Positions 15,694 through 23,959 of a DNA stretch of 64,000 bases are shown in pieces (the first letter of the stretch is position 1; every line of letters begins with the position of its first letter). The stretch is from an uncultured Lachnospiraceae bacterium (GTDB lineage: Bacteria; Bacillota; Clostridia; Lachnospirales; Lachnospiraceae), in NCBI GenBank assembly GCA_910585635.1, contig CAJUFE010000022.1, positions 3,114-67,113 on the forward strand, given 5' to 3'. The notes beneath the pieces are model-generated. The model was not told the DNA's origin and did no database searches. It was given only the letters and a program-made list of their open reading frames with translations. The position numbers and the translations under genes are program-made.

Positions 15694-18063
15694 ATGCAAG
15701 AAACAACCTGTATCGAGAAACAGCCATTGTCTCAGGAAATGCTGGAGAAGATGGACGCCTACTGGCGCGCGGCAAACTATCTGTCCGCCGGGCAGCTATA
15801 CCTGCTGGACGATCCGCTTCTGCGAAAGCCCCTGACCATGGAGCACATCAAGAAAAAGATCGTGGGCCACTGGGGAACGGTCCCCGGACAGAATTTCGTC
15901 TACGTCCACTGCAACCGTGCCATCAAGCGCTACGACCTGGACATGATCTTGCTCTCCGGCCCCGGACATGGCGGGAACTTCCTGATCGCCAACACCTACT
16001 TAGACGGCAGCTACAGCGAGGTCTACCCGAACATCAGCCGCGATGAAGAAGGGATGAAAAAGCTGTTCAAGCAGTTCTCCTTCCCCTGCGGCGTCCCCAG
16101 CCACTGCGCTCCCGAGACCCCCGGTTCCATCAACGAGGGCGGAGAGCTGGGCTATTCGATCGCCCATGCCTTCGGCGCTGTGCTGGATAACCCGGAGCTG
16201 ATCGCCACGGTGATCGTGGGCGACGGTGAGGCGGAGACCGGACCTCTGGCCACCTCCTGGCATTCCAACAAGTTCCTGAACCCCGTGACCGACGGCGCCG
16301 TACTCCCAATCCTCCACTTAAACGGCTACAAGATCAGCAACCCCACCGTCCTCTCCAGGATCTCCCATGAGGAGCTGGAAAGCTTCTTTAAGGGCTGTGG
16401 CTGGAAGCCCTACTTTGTGGAGGGCAACGATCCCATGACCATGCATAAGAAGATGGCCGAGACCATGGACACGGTGATCGAAAAGATCCAGGCGATCCAG
16501 AAAAAGGCCCGTGACGGCCACGACCCTGAGCGCCCCATCTGGCCCATGATCGTCCTGCGCACGCCAAAGGGCTGGACCGGACCAAAGGTGGTGGACGGCA
16601 AGCAGATCGAGGGCTCCTTCCGGGCTCATCAGGTGCCGATCACCATGGAAGAGCCAGGACATCTGGAGCTTTTAAAGGAGTGGCTGGAAAGCTATCACCC
16701 CGAAGAGTTATTTGACGAGAACGGACGCCTGATCCCTGAGCTCCAGGAATTAGCGCCCAAGGGCGCTGCCCGCCTTGGCGCGAACCCCCACGCTAACGGC
16801 GGACTGCTCTTAAAAGACCTGCGGCTCCCCGATTTCCGCACCTACGGCATCCAGGTGGACCCCGGCAAGACCAAGGCCCAGGATATGATCGAGCTGGGCG
16901 GCTACATCCGCGATATCTTCAAGCTGAACCGGGAGAGCAAGAACTTTCGGATCTTCGGGCCGGATGAGAGTATGTCGAACCGCCTGTACAAGGTATTTGA
17001 AGAGCAGGACCGGGACTGGAATGCCCAGCTCTTAGATACCGACGAATGCCTGGCCCGGGACGGCCGCATCATGGACGGGATGCTGAGCGAGCATATGTGC
17101 GAGGGATGGCTGGAGGGCTACCTCCTGACCGGACGCCACGGCTTCTTCGCCAGCTATGAAGCCTTTATCCGTATCGTGGATTCCATGGCCGCCCAGCATG
17201 CCAAATGGCTGAAGGTGTGCAACCAGCTCTCCTGGCGGCAGCCGATCGCCTCCTTGAACTTTATCCTGTCCTCCAATGTATGGCAGCAGGATCATAACGG
17301 CTTCACCCACCAAGATCCCGGGTTCCTGGATCATATCGCCAACAAAAAAGCCGATGTGGTCCGCATGTACCTCCCGCCGGATACCAACTGCCTGTTATCC
17401 TGCTTCGACCACTGCATCAAGAGCAAGAACTATGTCAATGCCATCGTGGCCTCTAAGCACCCCAGCTGCCAGTGGCTGTCCATGGAGCAGGCGGTAAAGC
17501 ATTGCACCCAGGGGATCGGGATCTGGGAATGGGCCAGCAATGACGATGGCGAAGAGCCGGATCTTGTGATGGCCTGCTGCGGCGATACGCCCACCCTGGA
17601 GACCATGGCTGCCGTCACGATCCTCCGGGACGCCATGCCCCAGCTGAAGATCCGTGTGGTCAACGTGGTGGACCTGTTTAAATTGCAGTCCGACCGCAAG
17701 CATCCCCATGGGCTCAGCGATGCTGAGTACAATGCCATCTTTACCAAGGATAAGCCGATCATCTTCGCGTTCCACGGTTATCCGACCCTGATCCATGAGC
17801 TGACATTCGAACGCGCTGACCACAACATGCATGTCCACGGCTACCTGGAGGAAGGCACCATCACGACCCCCTTCGATATGCGTGTCCAGAACCAGATCGA
17901 CCGGTTCAACCTGGTAAAGGATGCGATCATCCATCTGCCCCAGCTGGGCAACAAGGGCGCGCACCTGATCCAGCAGATGAACGACAAACTGGTGGAGCAC
18001 AAGCAGTACATCGCCACCTACGGCCAGGACCTGGAGGAGATCCGGGATTGGCAGTGGCATTAA
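15694..18063 (+). CDS. xfp: Xylulose-5-phosphate/fructose-6-phosphate phosphoketolase
   Basis: 789 residues, the usual length. Recognisable blocks are SAGQLYLLDDPLL, HWGTVPGQNFVYVHCNRAI, SGPGHGG, the thiamine diphosphate motif VGDGEAETGPLATSW, LHLNGYKISNPT, FGPDESMSNRL and QDHNGFTHQDPGF. It splits xylulose-5-P (or fructose-6-P) with phosphate into acetyl phosphate and glyceraldehyde-3-P (or erythrose-4-P), a key step in pentose and sugar-acid fermentation. Two ATGs lie six bases apart; AGAGGG touches the first (15688) and is properly spaced from the second (15694), which is chosen. In a region rich in hexuronate enzymes it would channel pentose-type intermediates toward acetyl phosphate. Confidence 0.96.
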   Translation: MQETTCIEKQPLSQEMLEKMDAYWRAANYLSAGQLYLLDDPLLRKPLTMEHIKKKIVGHWGTVPGQNFVYVHCNRAIKRYDLDMILLSGPGHGGNFLIANTYLDGSYSEVYPNISRDEEGMKKLFKQFSFPCGVPSHCAPETPGSINEGGELGYSIAHAFGAVLDNPELIATVIVGDGEAETGPLATSWHSNKFLNPVTDGAVLPILHLNGYKISNPTVLSRISHEELESFFKGCGWKPYFVEGNDPMTMHKKMAETMDTVIEKIQAIQKKARDGHDPERPIWPMIVLRTPKGWTGPKVVDGKQIEGSFRAHQVPITMEEPGHLELLKEWLESYHPEELFDENGRLIPELQELAPKGAARLGANPHANGGLLLKDLRLPDFRTYGIQVDPGKTKAQDMIELGGYIRDIFKLNRESKNFRIFGPDESMSNRLYKVFEEQDRDWNAQLLDTDECLARDGRIMDGMLSEHMCEGWLEGYLLTGRHGFFASYEAFIRIVDSMAAQHAKWLKVCNQLSWRQPIASLNFILSSNVWQQDHNGFTHQDPGFLDHIANKKADVVRMYLPPDTNCLLSCFDHCIKSKNYVNAIVASKHPSCQWLSMEQAVKHCTQGIGIWEWASNDDGEEPDLVMACCGDTPTLETMAAVTILRDAMPQLKIRVVNVVDLFKLQSDRKHPHGLSDAEYNAIFTKDKPIIFAFHGYPTLIHELTFERADHNMHVHGYLEEGTITTPFDMRVQNQIDRFNLVKDAIIHLPQLGNKGAHLIQQMNDKLVEHKQYIATYGQDLEEIRDWQWH

Positions 18064-18114
18064 GGGCCAGTTGCAGAAAGCCGATCGCAGAGAAGCGGCT
18101 GCAGAAAGCTGGTC

Positions 18115-18152
18115 GCAGAAAGAGATGGCCCACATGGACCATCTCTTTCTGC
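18115..18152. terminator. Strong hairpin 3' of phosphoketolase
   Basis: GCAGAAAGAGATGG (18115-18128) pairs perfectly with CCATCTCTTTCTGC (18139-18152) across a ten-base loop. The following tract is only moderately T-rich, so termination is likely but not certain. Fragments of the stem sequence (GCAGAAAG) recur just upstream. Confidence 0.6.
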
Positions 18153-18167
18153 GCTTCCACTCTTCTA

Positions 18168-18298
18168 TACACCTTTGTGACTGACCTGCTCACACTTTTC
18201 CGTACACCTTTGCGACTGGCCTGCTCGCACTTTTTCCGTACACCTTTGCAGCCGACCTGCTCACACTTTTTCCGTACACCTTTGCGGCCAGCCTGCCA
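18168..18298. repeat. 35/36-bp tandem repeat 3' of the Gfo/Idh gene
   Basis: Units start at 18168, 18203, 18239 and 18275 (the last partial). Each begins TACACCTTTG and contains CTGCTCRCAC and a T-run before CCG. The array ends seven bases from the oxidoreductase stop at 18305. Confidence 0.88.
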
Positions 18299-18304
18299 TA
18301 GGGC

Positions 18305-19420
18305 CTACCACATCTTCCGTCCCCGCTTTTCCAGCAGCTTTTCTAAAAACAGGTCCTCATCCACCGGCAGGGAGAGCCTTTTATCCAGCCAGGAGGACAG
18401 ATAGGCGCCGTTGGTCATGATCAGGGACTTTAAGCCTTCCTGCCCGTCCGCCATCAGCGGCGTGCCGGTCAGCAGGTGGTCCGCAAAGTTTTTGAACACC
18501 TTCTGATAAGCCTGCTCATCCTTCTCCACAAAGATCTCCCGGACATGGTGCTCCAGCACCCCGTAGATCTCCTTATTTTCCGCGGCGAAATCCTCGGTGG
18601 ACACCACATTCTCGTCCAGGAACAGACGGCTGTTATCCTCGATCGTCATCCGTCCCTTGGGGCCCCACAGCTCCAGGCGGTTCACACCGGGGTTTTCCCC
18701 CGTCGAGCTGATAAAGGTCCCGTGGATGCCGCTGTTATAGAAGAACTGGATATCCGCGCTGTCGTCCACATTGAAATTATTATATTTCCCATAGTCCAGA
18801 GTGGCCAAAAGCCCGTCCGGCATCCCCACCAGCCACTGGAGAAGGTCAAGGTAATGCTGGCTCTGGTTGATCAAAAGCCCGCCGCACTCCCCCTTCCAGG
18901 AGCTCCTCCAGGGTGCGGAATAATGGTAGGCCGGGGTCCTGTACCAGGTGTTGCACAGCCAGACCACCCGGCTGATCCGCCCCAGCACGCCCTGATCCAA
19001 AAGCTCCTTTGCCTTCTGAAAGACCGGGTCCATCCGCATGTTGAAGATCATCCCGAAGGAGACCCCGGCCTCCTTCGCCGCCCCGATCAGCTCCCGCACG
19101 TTCCTGGTCCATATCCCCGCCGGCTTATCCACCAGGATATGCTTACCGGCGGCCACCATCGCCTTCCCGATCTTCACATGGCTGGTGTGGGGCGTCACGA
19201 TCACCGCCGCGTCAAACTGGTCCCCATGGGCCAGGGCGTCCTCCACATCCTGGTAGACGGACACCCCGCCATACTCCTGGCGCAGGATCGCCTGGCCCTG
19301 TGCGTTCCGGCAGCACACCCCGGCCAAGGTCATCCCCTCGATCTCCCCGTCATACAACATCCTCGCATACTTGCTCCCCATCCCGCCAAAACCGATCACT
19401 GCTGTCCTTATCTGTTCCAT
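18305..19420 (-). CDS. Gfo/Idh/MocA family oxidoreductase
   Basis: 371 residues from ATG 19420, preceded by AAGGAG; the frame opens at 19462 without an RBS. The N-terminal Rossmann motif is AVIGFGGMGSKYARML, followed by the family signature KHILVDKPAG, then MRMDPVF, GGLLINQSQHYLDLLQW containing the catalytic-type His, and a C-terminal alpha/beta domain. Members oxidise or reduce sugars and inositols with NAD(P). The fairly long C-terminus and QSQHYLDLLQW suggest a sugar dehydrogenase, but the substrate cannot be fixed. It is a single transcription unit as far as can be seen, near sugar-acid genes. Confidence 0.9.
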   Translation of the reverse strand: MEQIRTAVIGFGGMGSKYARMLYDGEIEGMTLAGVCCRNAQGQAILRQEYGGVSVYQDVEDALAHGDQFDAAVIVTPHTSHVKIGKAMVAAGKHILVDKPAGIWTRNVRELIGAAKEAGVSFGMIFNMRMDPVFQKAKELLDQGVLGRISRVVWLCNTWYRTPAYHYSAPWRSSWKGECGGLLINQSQHYLDLLQWLVGMPDGLLATLDYGKYNNFNVDDSADIQFFYNSGIHGTFISSTGENPGVNRLELWGPKGRMTIEDNSRLFLDENVVSTEDFAAENKEIYGVLEHHVREIFVEKDEQAYQKVFKNFADHLLTGTPLMADGQEGLKSLIMTNGAYLSSWLDKRLSLPVDEDLFLEKLLEKRGRKMW

Positions 19421-19544
19421 ACAAGTCTCCTTCTTAAGCTCTGCGGCCATCTGCTTTTTCATACTCCCGCATCCATTTTAGCAGGATCTGGTGGGAAATG
19501 CCACCACCTTTCGTTTCTTTTATCTATCTCCCGTTACTTTACAC

Positions 19545-19573
19545 GTAACAGTTCAGATACCCTGAACTGTTAC
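19545..19573. repeat. Dispersed 29-bp hairpin element, copy B (perfect)
   Basis: Left arm GTAACAGTTCAG, loop ATACC, right arm CTGAACTGTTAC: a perfect 12-bp stem. It sits two bases beyond the stop codon of the Rpn-type gene. Four further copies occur in the window. Confidence 0.85.
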
Positions 19574-19575
19574 CT

Positions 19576-20538
19576 TTACACCTCTACCGCGAACTGCTCA
19601 TAATACTGCTCGGCGCTTTCCTGGGTCAGATGGAAATGCCTGCAGAGCTTTGCGATGATCCTTTCCCTTGGGATCTTCTCCTCCAGATTATCCGTGATCA
19701 ATGCCTGTATCCCTTCCTCTAATATACTCAATCCCAAACCGTTCACCTGCTCCGCCTCCTTCCGCAGATCTTCATTTTCTGAAAGATCCACATACTCCGT
19801 TATCGTTTCCATAAAGTCGTCTCTATGGGGATATAAGATGGCATTGAGAAAACGTAAGAGACTGTATCCATCCTCTCCCTTTCTCCCATTATACACCTTA
19901 TGTCCCAATTTGATAACCACCAATGTCATCAGATCATAATGTTCTTTTGGCACCATGCCGGCCCCTATGGTCTGTGTGTTCGTGACACGGTAAAAGGAGA
20001 TACTGTATCTGGAATCTTTGGGGATGCGATCCCTGCAGATCCAGATGCTGTAACATTTCTCCAACTGATCGTAGTCTGTATCTTCTGTCGCCAGGGATAA
20101 CTGTGATGATAAACGCCTGGCCAGATAGTACATCCCCCTCTTTTCGATCGGATAGGGCATCTTATATCTTTTCTGCATCTCGATATCGATATGTAAGCTG
20201 ACCTGCACATCCCCATCCGAACACCGGGGATCCTTAGCACGGAAGGCCATATCAAAATAAGAGGTCTTTTCATTTAGGTGGATGGTCTCTGCATTCTCTC
20301 CGCGGATCTGGCTATTGGTCCGGCCTGGAGATACCTCTTGGTCCCCATTGACAGGCCCTATAAAACCCATGATGTCTTTTAGGCTATATCCTGCATACTC
20401 TTCCACCACCCCCTGCAAGATGACCGCTAATACTTCCTTATTGCGCAGTAATGTCTTACTCTCCGCATCCAGACCTTCCATATCTGCCGTGAGCTGTATA
20501 TCACTGAGGAGTTCCAAACTCCCTTTTATCCTATCCAT
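19576..20538 (-). CDS. Rpn family PD-(D/E)XK nuclease / putative transposase
   Basis: 320 residues from ATG 20538 with AGGAGG six bases upstream; an ATG at 20571 lacks an RBS. The core resembles Rpn/PDDEXK_2 proteins: KTSYFDMAFRAKD, then VSLHIDIEMQK, which carries the D and ExQ-type catalytic residues, PIEKRGMYYLARRLSSQL, and a C-terminal helical region with LEEGIQALITDN. Rpn proteins are DNA endonucleases reported to promote RecA-independent recombination; they are often labelled transposases but no terminal inverted repeats are visible here. The gene is visibly more AT-rich than its neighbours, which suggests horizontal acquisition. Confidence 0.8.
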   Translation of the reverse strand: MDRIKGSLELLSDIQLTADMEGLDAESKTLLRNKEVLAVILQGVVEEYAGYSLKDIMGFIGPVNGDQEVSPGRTNSQIRGENAETIHLNEKTSYFDMAFRAKDPRCSDGDVQVSLHIDIEMQKRYKMPYPIEKRGMYYLARRLSSQLSLATEDTDYDQLEKCYSIWICRDRIPKDSRYSISFYRVTNTQTIGAGMVPKEHYDLMTLVVIKLGHKVYNGRKGEDGYSLLRFLNAILYPHRDDFMETITEYVDLSENEDLRKEAEQVNGLGLSILEEGIQALITDNLEEKIPRERIIAKLCRHFHLTQESAEQYYEQFAVEV

Positions 20539-20905
20539 CTCGACCCTCCTGCTGTATGACTGACATTTCATTTGCTCCTAATTATACAACAAACGCATTT
20601 TTCTGCCAATATATCCCAGTAAAATTTTGTAATATCGACCATGCTGTTACTTTTGCCATCCCAGGCAGGGGACCTACTATAAAGATACGTGCAAAGGGTC
20701 CGCTACGATATATCTTTGTAATAAGGCTTATCCACAAATTTACACAAACCTCTCGACCGCGTCCCAGTCCAGCCGGATCCCCAGCCCCCTCTTGCTATCT
20801 CCCTCACTTAATGCTACTATAGAAACAGCACAGAACGACCACGAGCCTCCCCACAGGCCCCTGCGGGAAGGCTCACCACCCAAACACAAAAAGGAGGACT
20901 TTCCG
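20539..20905. other. Intergenic region between divergent Rpn and HIT genes
   Basis: 367 bases with no convincing gene. It holds the HIT promoter at 20792-20820 and, in the HIT leader, a GC-rich hairpin (GAGCCT near 20843 with AGGCTC near 20869). The left half is AT-rich with no clear Rpn promoter. Confidence 0.5.
20792..20820 (+). promoter_or_regulatory. Promoter of the HIT gene
   Basis: TTGCTA (20792-20797), a 17-base spacer and TACTAT (20815-20820), about 85 bases upstream of the ATG. Confidence 0.6.
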
Positions 20906-21343
20906 ATGATCAAAGATGAAAACTGCGCATACTGCATGCAGGGGGACTTAGTGGCGGCTTTTGCCTACCCGGTCTGCGAGATGAAGACCAGCTTCCTGTA
21001 TGTCTTTAAGGAGCAGAGCAAGAGAGGACGCTGCATCGTGGCCCACAAGAAGCATGTCAGTGAGCTGATCGACCTGACCGACGAGGAGCGCAACGATTTC
21101 TTCGCCGATGTGGCGGCGGCTTCCCGGGCGATCCATGCCGCCTTCCATCCGGACAAGGTCAATTACGGCGCCTACGGGGATACAGGCTGCCATCTCCACT
21201 TCCACTTAGTGCCTAAGTACAAGGGCGGCGAAGAGTGGGGCGGTGTCTTTGAGATGAACAGCGGGAAGACCATCCTGACCGATAAGGAGTACGAGGAGAT
21301 GGCCCAGATGGTCCGGGACCACCTGGATGCCCCGGCCTTTTAG
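20906..21343 (+). CDS. HIT family protein
   Basis: 145 residues; ATG at 20906 follows AAGGAGG. The histidine triad is CHLHFHLVPKY (His-x-His-x-His-x-x), at about residue 95-105, and the N-terminal CAYCMQGD is the usual short CxxC zinc-type start. HIT proteins hydrolyse nucleoside phosphoramidates, dinucleoside polyphosphates or related nucleotide conjugates. The upstream extension of the frame (to 20792) crosses the promoter and is rejected. It has its own promoter and terminator and is thus monocistronic. The exact substrate is not readable. Confidence 0.92.
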   Translation: MIKDENCAYCMQGDLVAAFAYPVCEMKTSFLYVFKEQSKRGRCIVAHKKHVSELIDLTDEERNDFFADVAAASRAIHAAFHPDKVNYGAYGDTGCHLHFHLVPKYKGGEEWGGVFEMNSGKTILTDKEYEEMAQMVRDHLDAPAF

Positions 21344-21356
21344 TACCCGAAATGGG

Positions 21357-21390
21357 AAAAGGAGACTGCCTGTTGCTGCAGTCTCCTTTT
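21357..21390 (+). terminator. Rho-independent terminator of the HIT gene
   Basis: AAAAGGAGACTGC (21357-21369) pairs with GCAGTCTCCTTTT (21378-21390): a 13-bp stem ending in TTTT. It can also act on the minus strand for the dehydratase transcript. Confidence 0.85.
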
Positions 21391-21479
21391 GTATCTGTCG
21401 CCCGCCCCGGCCCACATCCATCGAAAGAGCGGTGACGATCACCCTTCCTTTATGGCTCTTCTTTTCTTGATGGATCTCT

Positions 21480-22523
21480 TTATGCCATGACCCCGATCGG
21501 CCAAGGCACATATTCATCATAACCTACCCCCAGCTCCTCCGACCGGCTCTTCTCACCAGAAGCCACTGCCAGCAGCTTATCAAAGATGATATCGCCCATC
21601 TCCTCGATCGTCTTTTCGCCATCGATGATCTGTCCGCAGTTGATATCCATATCCTCCTTCATCCGCTCATACATCTCGGTATTGGAGGCCAGCTTGACCG
21701 TGGGGCAATGCACGGCTCCAAAGCAGGAGCCTCTGCCGGTGGTAAAGGCACAGAGTGTGGCCCCTCCGGCAAATTCGCCGGTGACGCTCATGGGGTCGTA
21801 GCCTGGGGTATCCATGATCACCAGCCCCTTTTCCGTAACGCGCTCCGCATATCGGTACACGGCGTTCACCGGCGTACTGCCGCCCTTTTTGGCTCCCCCT
21901 AAGGATTTTTCCAGCACATTGGCCAGAGCGCCTGCCACATTGGGATTCGCCACATGGCCGGAGATGGTCCGCCTTAAAAGATCCATGGGCTCGCCGGTCA
22001 TCTCCATCCCGCAGCCGATCCCGGTGATAAAGGGGACCACCGCGTCCACGTTGGGATAGGCCTTCATCCGCTCTTCATCAAAATACATGGCGATCTTTCT
22101 GGCTACCGTAGCCGCGCAGTTCCCGGCCACCGGGATCGCGATGATATTTCTGGTAGCCACCCGCCCGTCTGCCCGGACGATCCCCATAAAGGTAGCCCGC
22201 TGCCCCTCCGGGATCAGCTCCACCGGACGGTAGTCTCTGGAAAAGGCATAGTCCTTGTCCACCTCGTCAAACCGGATATTATGGCTGTGCATCCATGTCC
22301 CGGGCGCGATATCCTCCGCGGCGTACCCGATCACCGTGTTATACTTTAAGACCGCCTCCCCCTTCCTGATCAGGCGGGTCGCCACCTTATGGCCCGCAGG
22401 CACTGCCTGGAGGGTAGTGATCCCCTCCTGCAAGAGCTTTGTCCCAGCCGGGATATCATGCCTCGCTACCACCACATTATCTTCCTTTTCTAACCGTATC
22501 ACCGGACTGATCTGTGTTCCCAT
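21480..22523 (-). CDS. UxaA-family (altronate/galactarate-type) dehydratase with internal deletion
   Basis: 347 residues; start at 22523 with AGGAGG. The N-terminal SAF domain (about 1-90, DNVVVARHDIPAGTKL and IGYAAEDIAPG) and the start of the catalytic part (RADGRVATRN, AGNCAATVARKI, FITGIGCGMEM, NPNVAGAL) are followed directly by NVLEKSLGGAKKGG, which in relatives lies about 150 residues later. Family members are about 495-500 residues. The block normally carrying GLGCEN and CGGSD is missing, in frame, at about residue 200 (near base 21923). The C-terminal part (FTTGRGSCFG, PTVKLASNTEMYERM) is intact. It would dehydrate altronate or a related acid, but may be inactive. It is divergent from a CdaR-like regulator. 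Confidence 0.85.
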   Translation of the reverse strand: MGTQISPVIRLEKEDNVVVARHDIPAGTKLLQEGITTLQAVPAGHKVATRLIRKGEAVLKYNTVIGYAAEDIAPGTWMHSHNIRFDEVDKDYAFSRDYRPVELIPEGQRATFMGIVRADGRVATRNIIAIPVAGNCAATVARKIAMYFDEERMKAYPNVDAVVPFITGIGCGMEMTGEPMDLLRRTISGHVANPNVAGALANVLEKSLGGAKKGGSTPVNAVYRYAERVTEKGLVIMDTPGYDPMSVTGEFAGGATLCAFTTGRGSCFGAVHCPTVKLASNTEMYERMKEDMDINCGQIIDGEKTIEEMGDIIFDKLLAVASGEKSRSEELGVGYDEYVPWPIGVMA

Positions 22524-22632
22524 CTTTTCTCCTCCTTCCGGATCCTCCTCGATCCTGTCTATATCCGTCTGCTACTACCATCTATCCTGCCAGCTCCGCT
22601 CCAGATAAGCATTGTAATATCTACCTGATCCA

Positions 22633-22660
22633 TTTATCTGCGGCCACAATGTGCTATGAT
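22633..22660 (+). promoter_or_regulatory. Candidate promoter of the CdaR-like gene
   Basis: TTTATC (22633-22638), a 16-base spacer and TATGAT (22655-22660), 40 bases before the ATG. Confidence 0.35.
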
Positions 22661-22699
22661 AACTCCAGACCCCACAGACCCTGCCGCCAGGAGGTACAT

Positions 22700-23866
22700 A
22701 TGATCAATAAGATATTCGCGCAAAATTTTGTCCGGAAGATCCAGCAGAGCATGAAGCTCAAAGTCAACGTGATGGATGAAAAAGGCGTCATCATCGCCAG
22801 CACCTCCAAAGAGCGTGTGGGGGATTTCCACATCTGCGCCTATGAGATCATCCAGAAGGAGCTGCCCATGCTGGTCACCACGGAGCCTACCCGGGAATTG
22901 ATCGGGGTCAACGCCCCGGGGGTGAACCTGCGCCTGACCAGCAGCAACGAGACGATCGGCGTGATCGGGGTCAGCGGGGACCCGGAGAAGATCACGGATA
23001 TCGCGAAGATGGTCAAGCTCACCTTTGAAACGATGTATGAGTATGAATACAAGAAAAATGCCAGCATGAAGGGCAGCAACAGCCTCTGGAACCTGGCCCA
23101 CATCCTGCTGACGGAGACGCCCCAGAACGCCTTCAGCATCAAAAAGGCCACTGCTCGCTTAAAGCTTTCTGACGATCACCCCAGGATCCCCATCTATATC
23201 CGGTTTTATTCGGAATGCCTGGAGACCATCATCCAGCATTTCCTGGACTACTATCCCAGCCTCGCCTGCTGCCGGCACCAGGATATCGTCCTCCCTGTAG
23301 AGCGGGGCATCCTTTTGCTCAGGTCCTTTCCCCAGGACTCGCAGGACCTGTATGGGAGGGAGGCCCTCCAGGATTGCCTCTCCCAGATCCGGCAGGACTT
23401 TATCGCCCGGGAATCCACACCGGAACAGCCTCTGACCTACAAATTTTTTATCGCTCCTGTCCAGACCCGGTTCCTCCATTATCAGGTCATCTACCAGCAC
23501 CTGCTCTGGCTGGCCTCTTTCCGGAAGAGTGCCATGGAGACCACCGAGTATCTTACCGACTACCTGATCGAGCTTTTGCTCGAGCGATGCCAAAAGGAGG
23601 CGGTGGCGCCTTTATCCGACTACTATCTCCAGATGATCCGCCAAAACCTGGATATGGACTCCTTTATGGAGACGGGCCGTGGACTGGCTGACGCCGATAT
23701 GAAGCTGGACCTGGCCGCCCAGCGTCTCCACCTCCATAAAAATTCCGTGATCGCCCGGCTAAAGAAGGCGAAGGAGGTCCTGGATATCAACCCGATCGCC
23801 AACCCAAAGGACGCCGCCCTGCTCCGCTTCCTGTGCGCCCGCTGTACCTCATCCGACGGGACCTAG
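22700..23866 (+). CDS. CdaR-family sugar diacid regulator
   Basis: 388 residues from ATG 22700 with CAGGAGGT seven bases upstream. The N-terminal putative sugar-diacid recognition domain (about 1-130) includes FVRKIQQSMKLKVNVMDEKG, IIASTSKERVGDFH and IGVIGVSGDPEKI. A middle region precedes the C-terminal PucR-type helix-turn-helix, DLAAQRLHLHKNSVIARLKKAKEVLDI. CdaR activates glucarate/galactarate-type genes in response to diacids. Divergence from the UxaA-type gene, with a shared 176-base promoter region, makes that gene the likely target. Confidence 0.9.
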   Translation: MINKIFAQNFVRKIQQSMKLKVNVMDEKGVIIASTSKERVGDFHICAYEIIQKELPMLVTTEPTRELIGVNAPGVNLRLTSSNETIGVIGVSGDPEKITDIAKMVKLTFETMYEYEYKKNASMKGSNSLWNLAHILLTETPQNAFSIKKATARLKLSDDHPRIPIYIRFYSECLETIIQHFLDYYPSLACCRHQDIVLPVERGILLLRSFPQDSQDLYGREALQDCLSQIRQDFIARESTPEQPLTYKFFIAPVQTRFLHYQVIYQHLLWLASFRKSAMETTEYLTDYLIELLLERCQKEAVAPLSDYYLQMIRQNLDMDSFMETGRGLADADMKLDLAAQRLHLHKNSVIARLKKAKEVLDINPIANPKDAALLRFLCARCTSSDGT

Positions 23867-23959
23867 ACCAGCCGCACATGATATACATCTGTGATCTGGC
23901 ACGCCAGGGACCTGCTGCCCAGCTAGCGTACACCCGCTATATGGATCTTGGCCCCATCC

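Noticed and set aside
19576..20538. Rpn-type gene as an insertion sequence transposase
   Set aside because: No terminal inverted repeats or target duplications are visible; the flanking 29-base hairpin also occurs next to unrelated genes.
20843..20875. Riboswitch in the HIT gene leader
   Set aside because: Only one GC-rich hairpin is seen, with no conserved aptamer motif.
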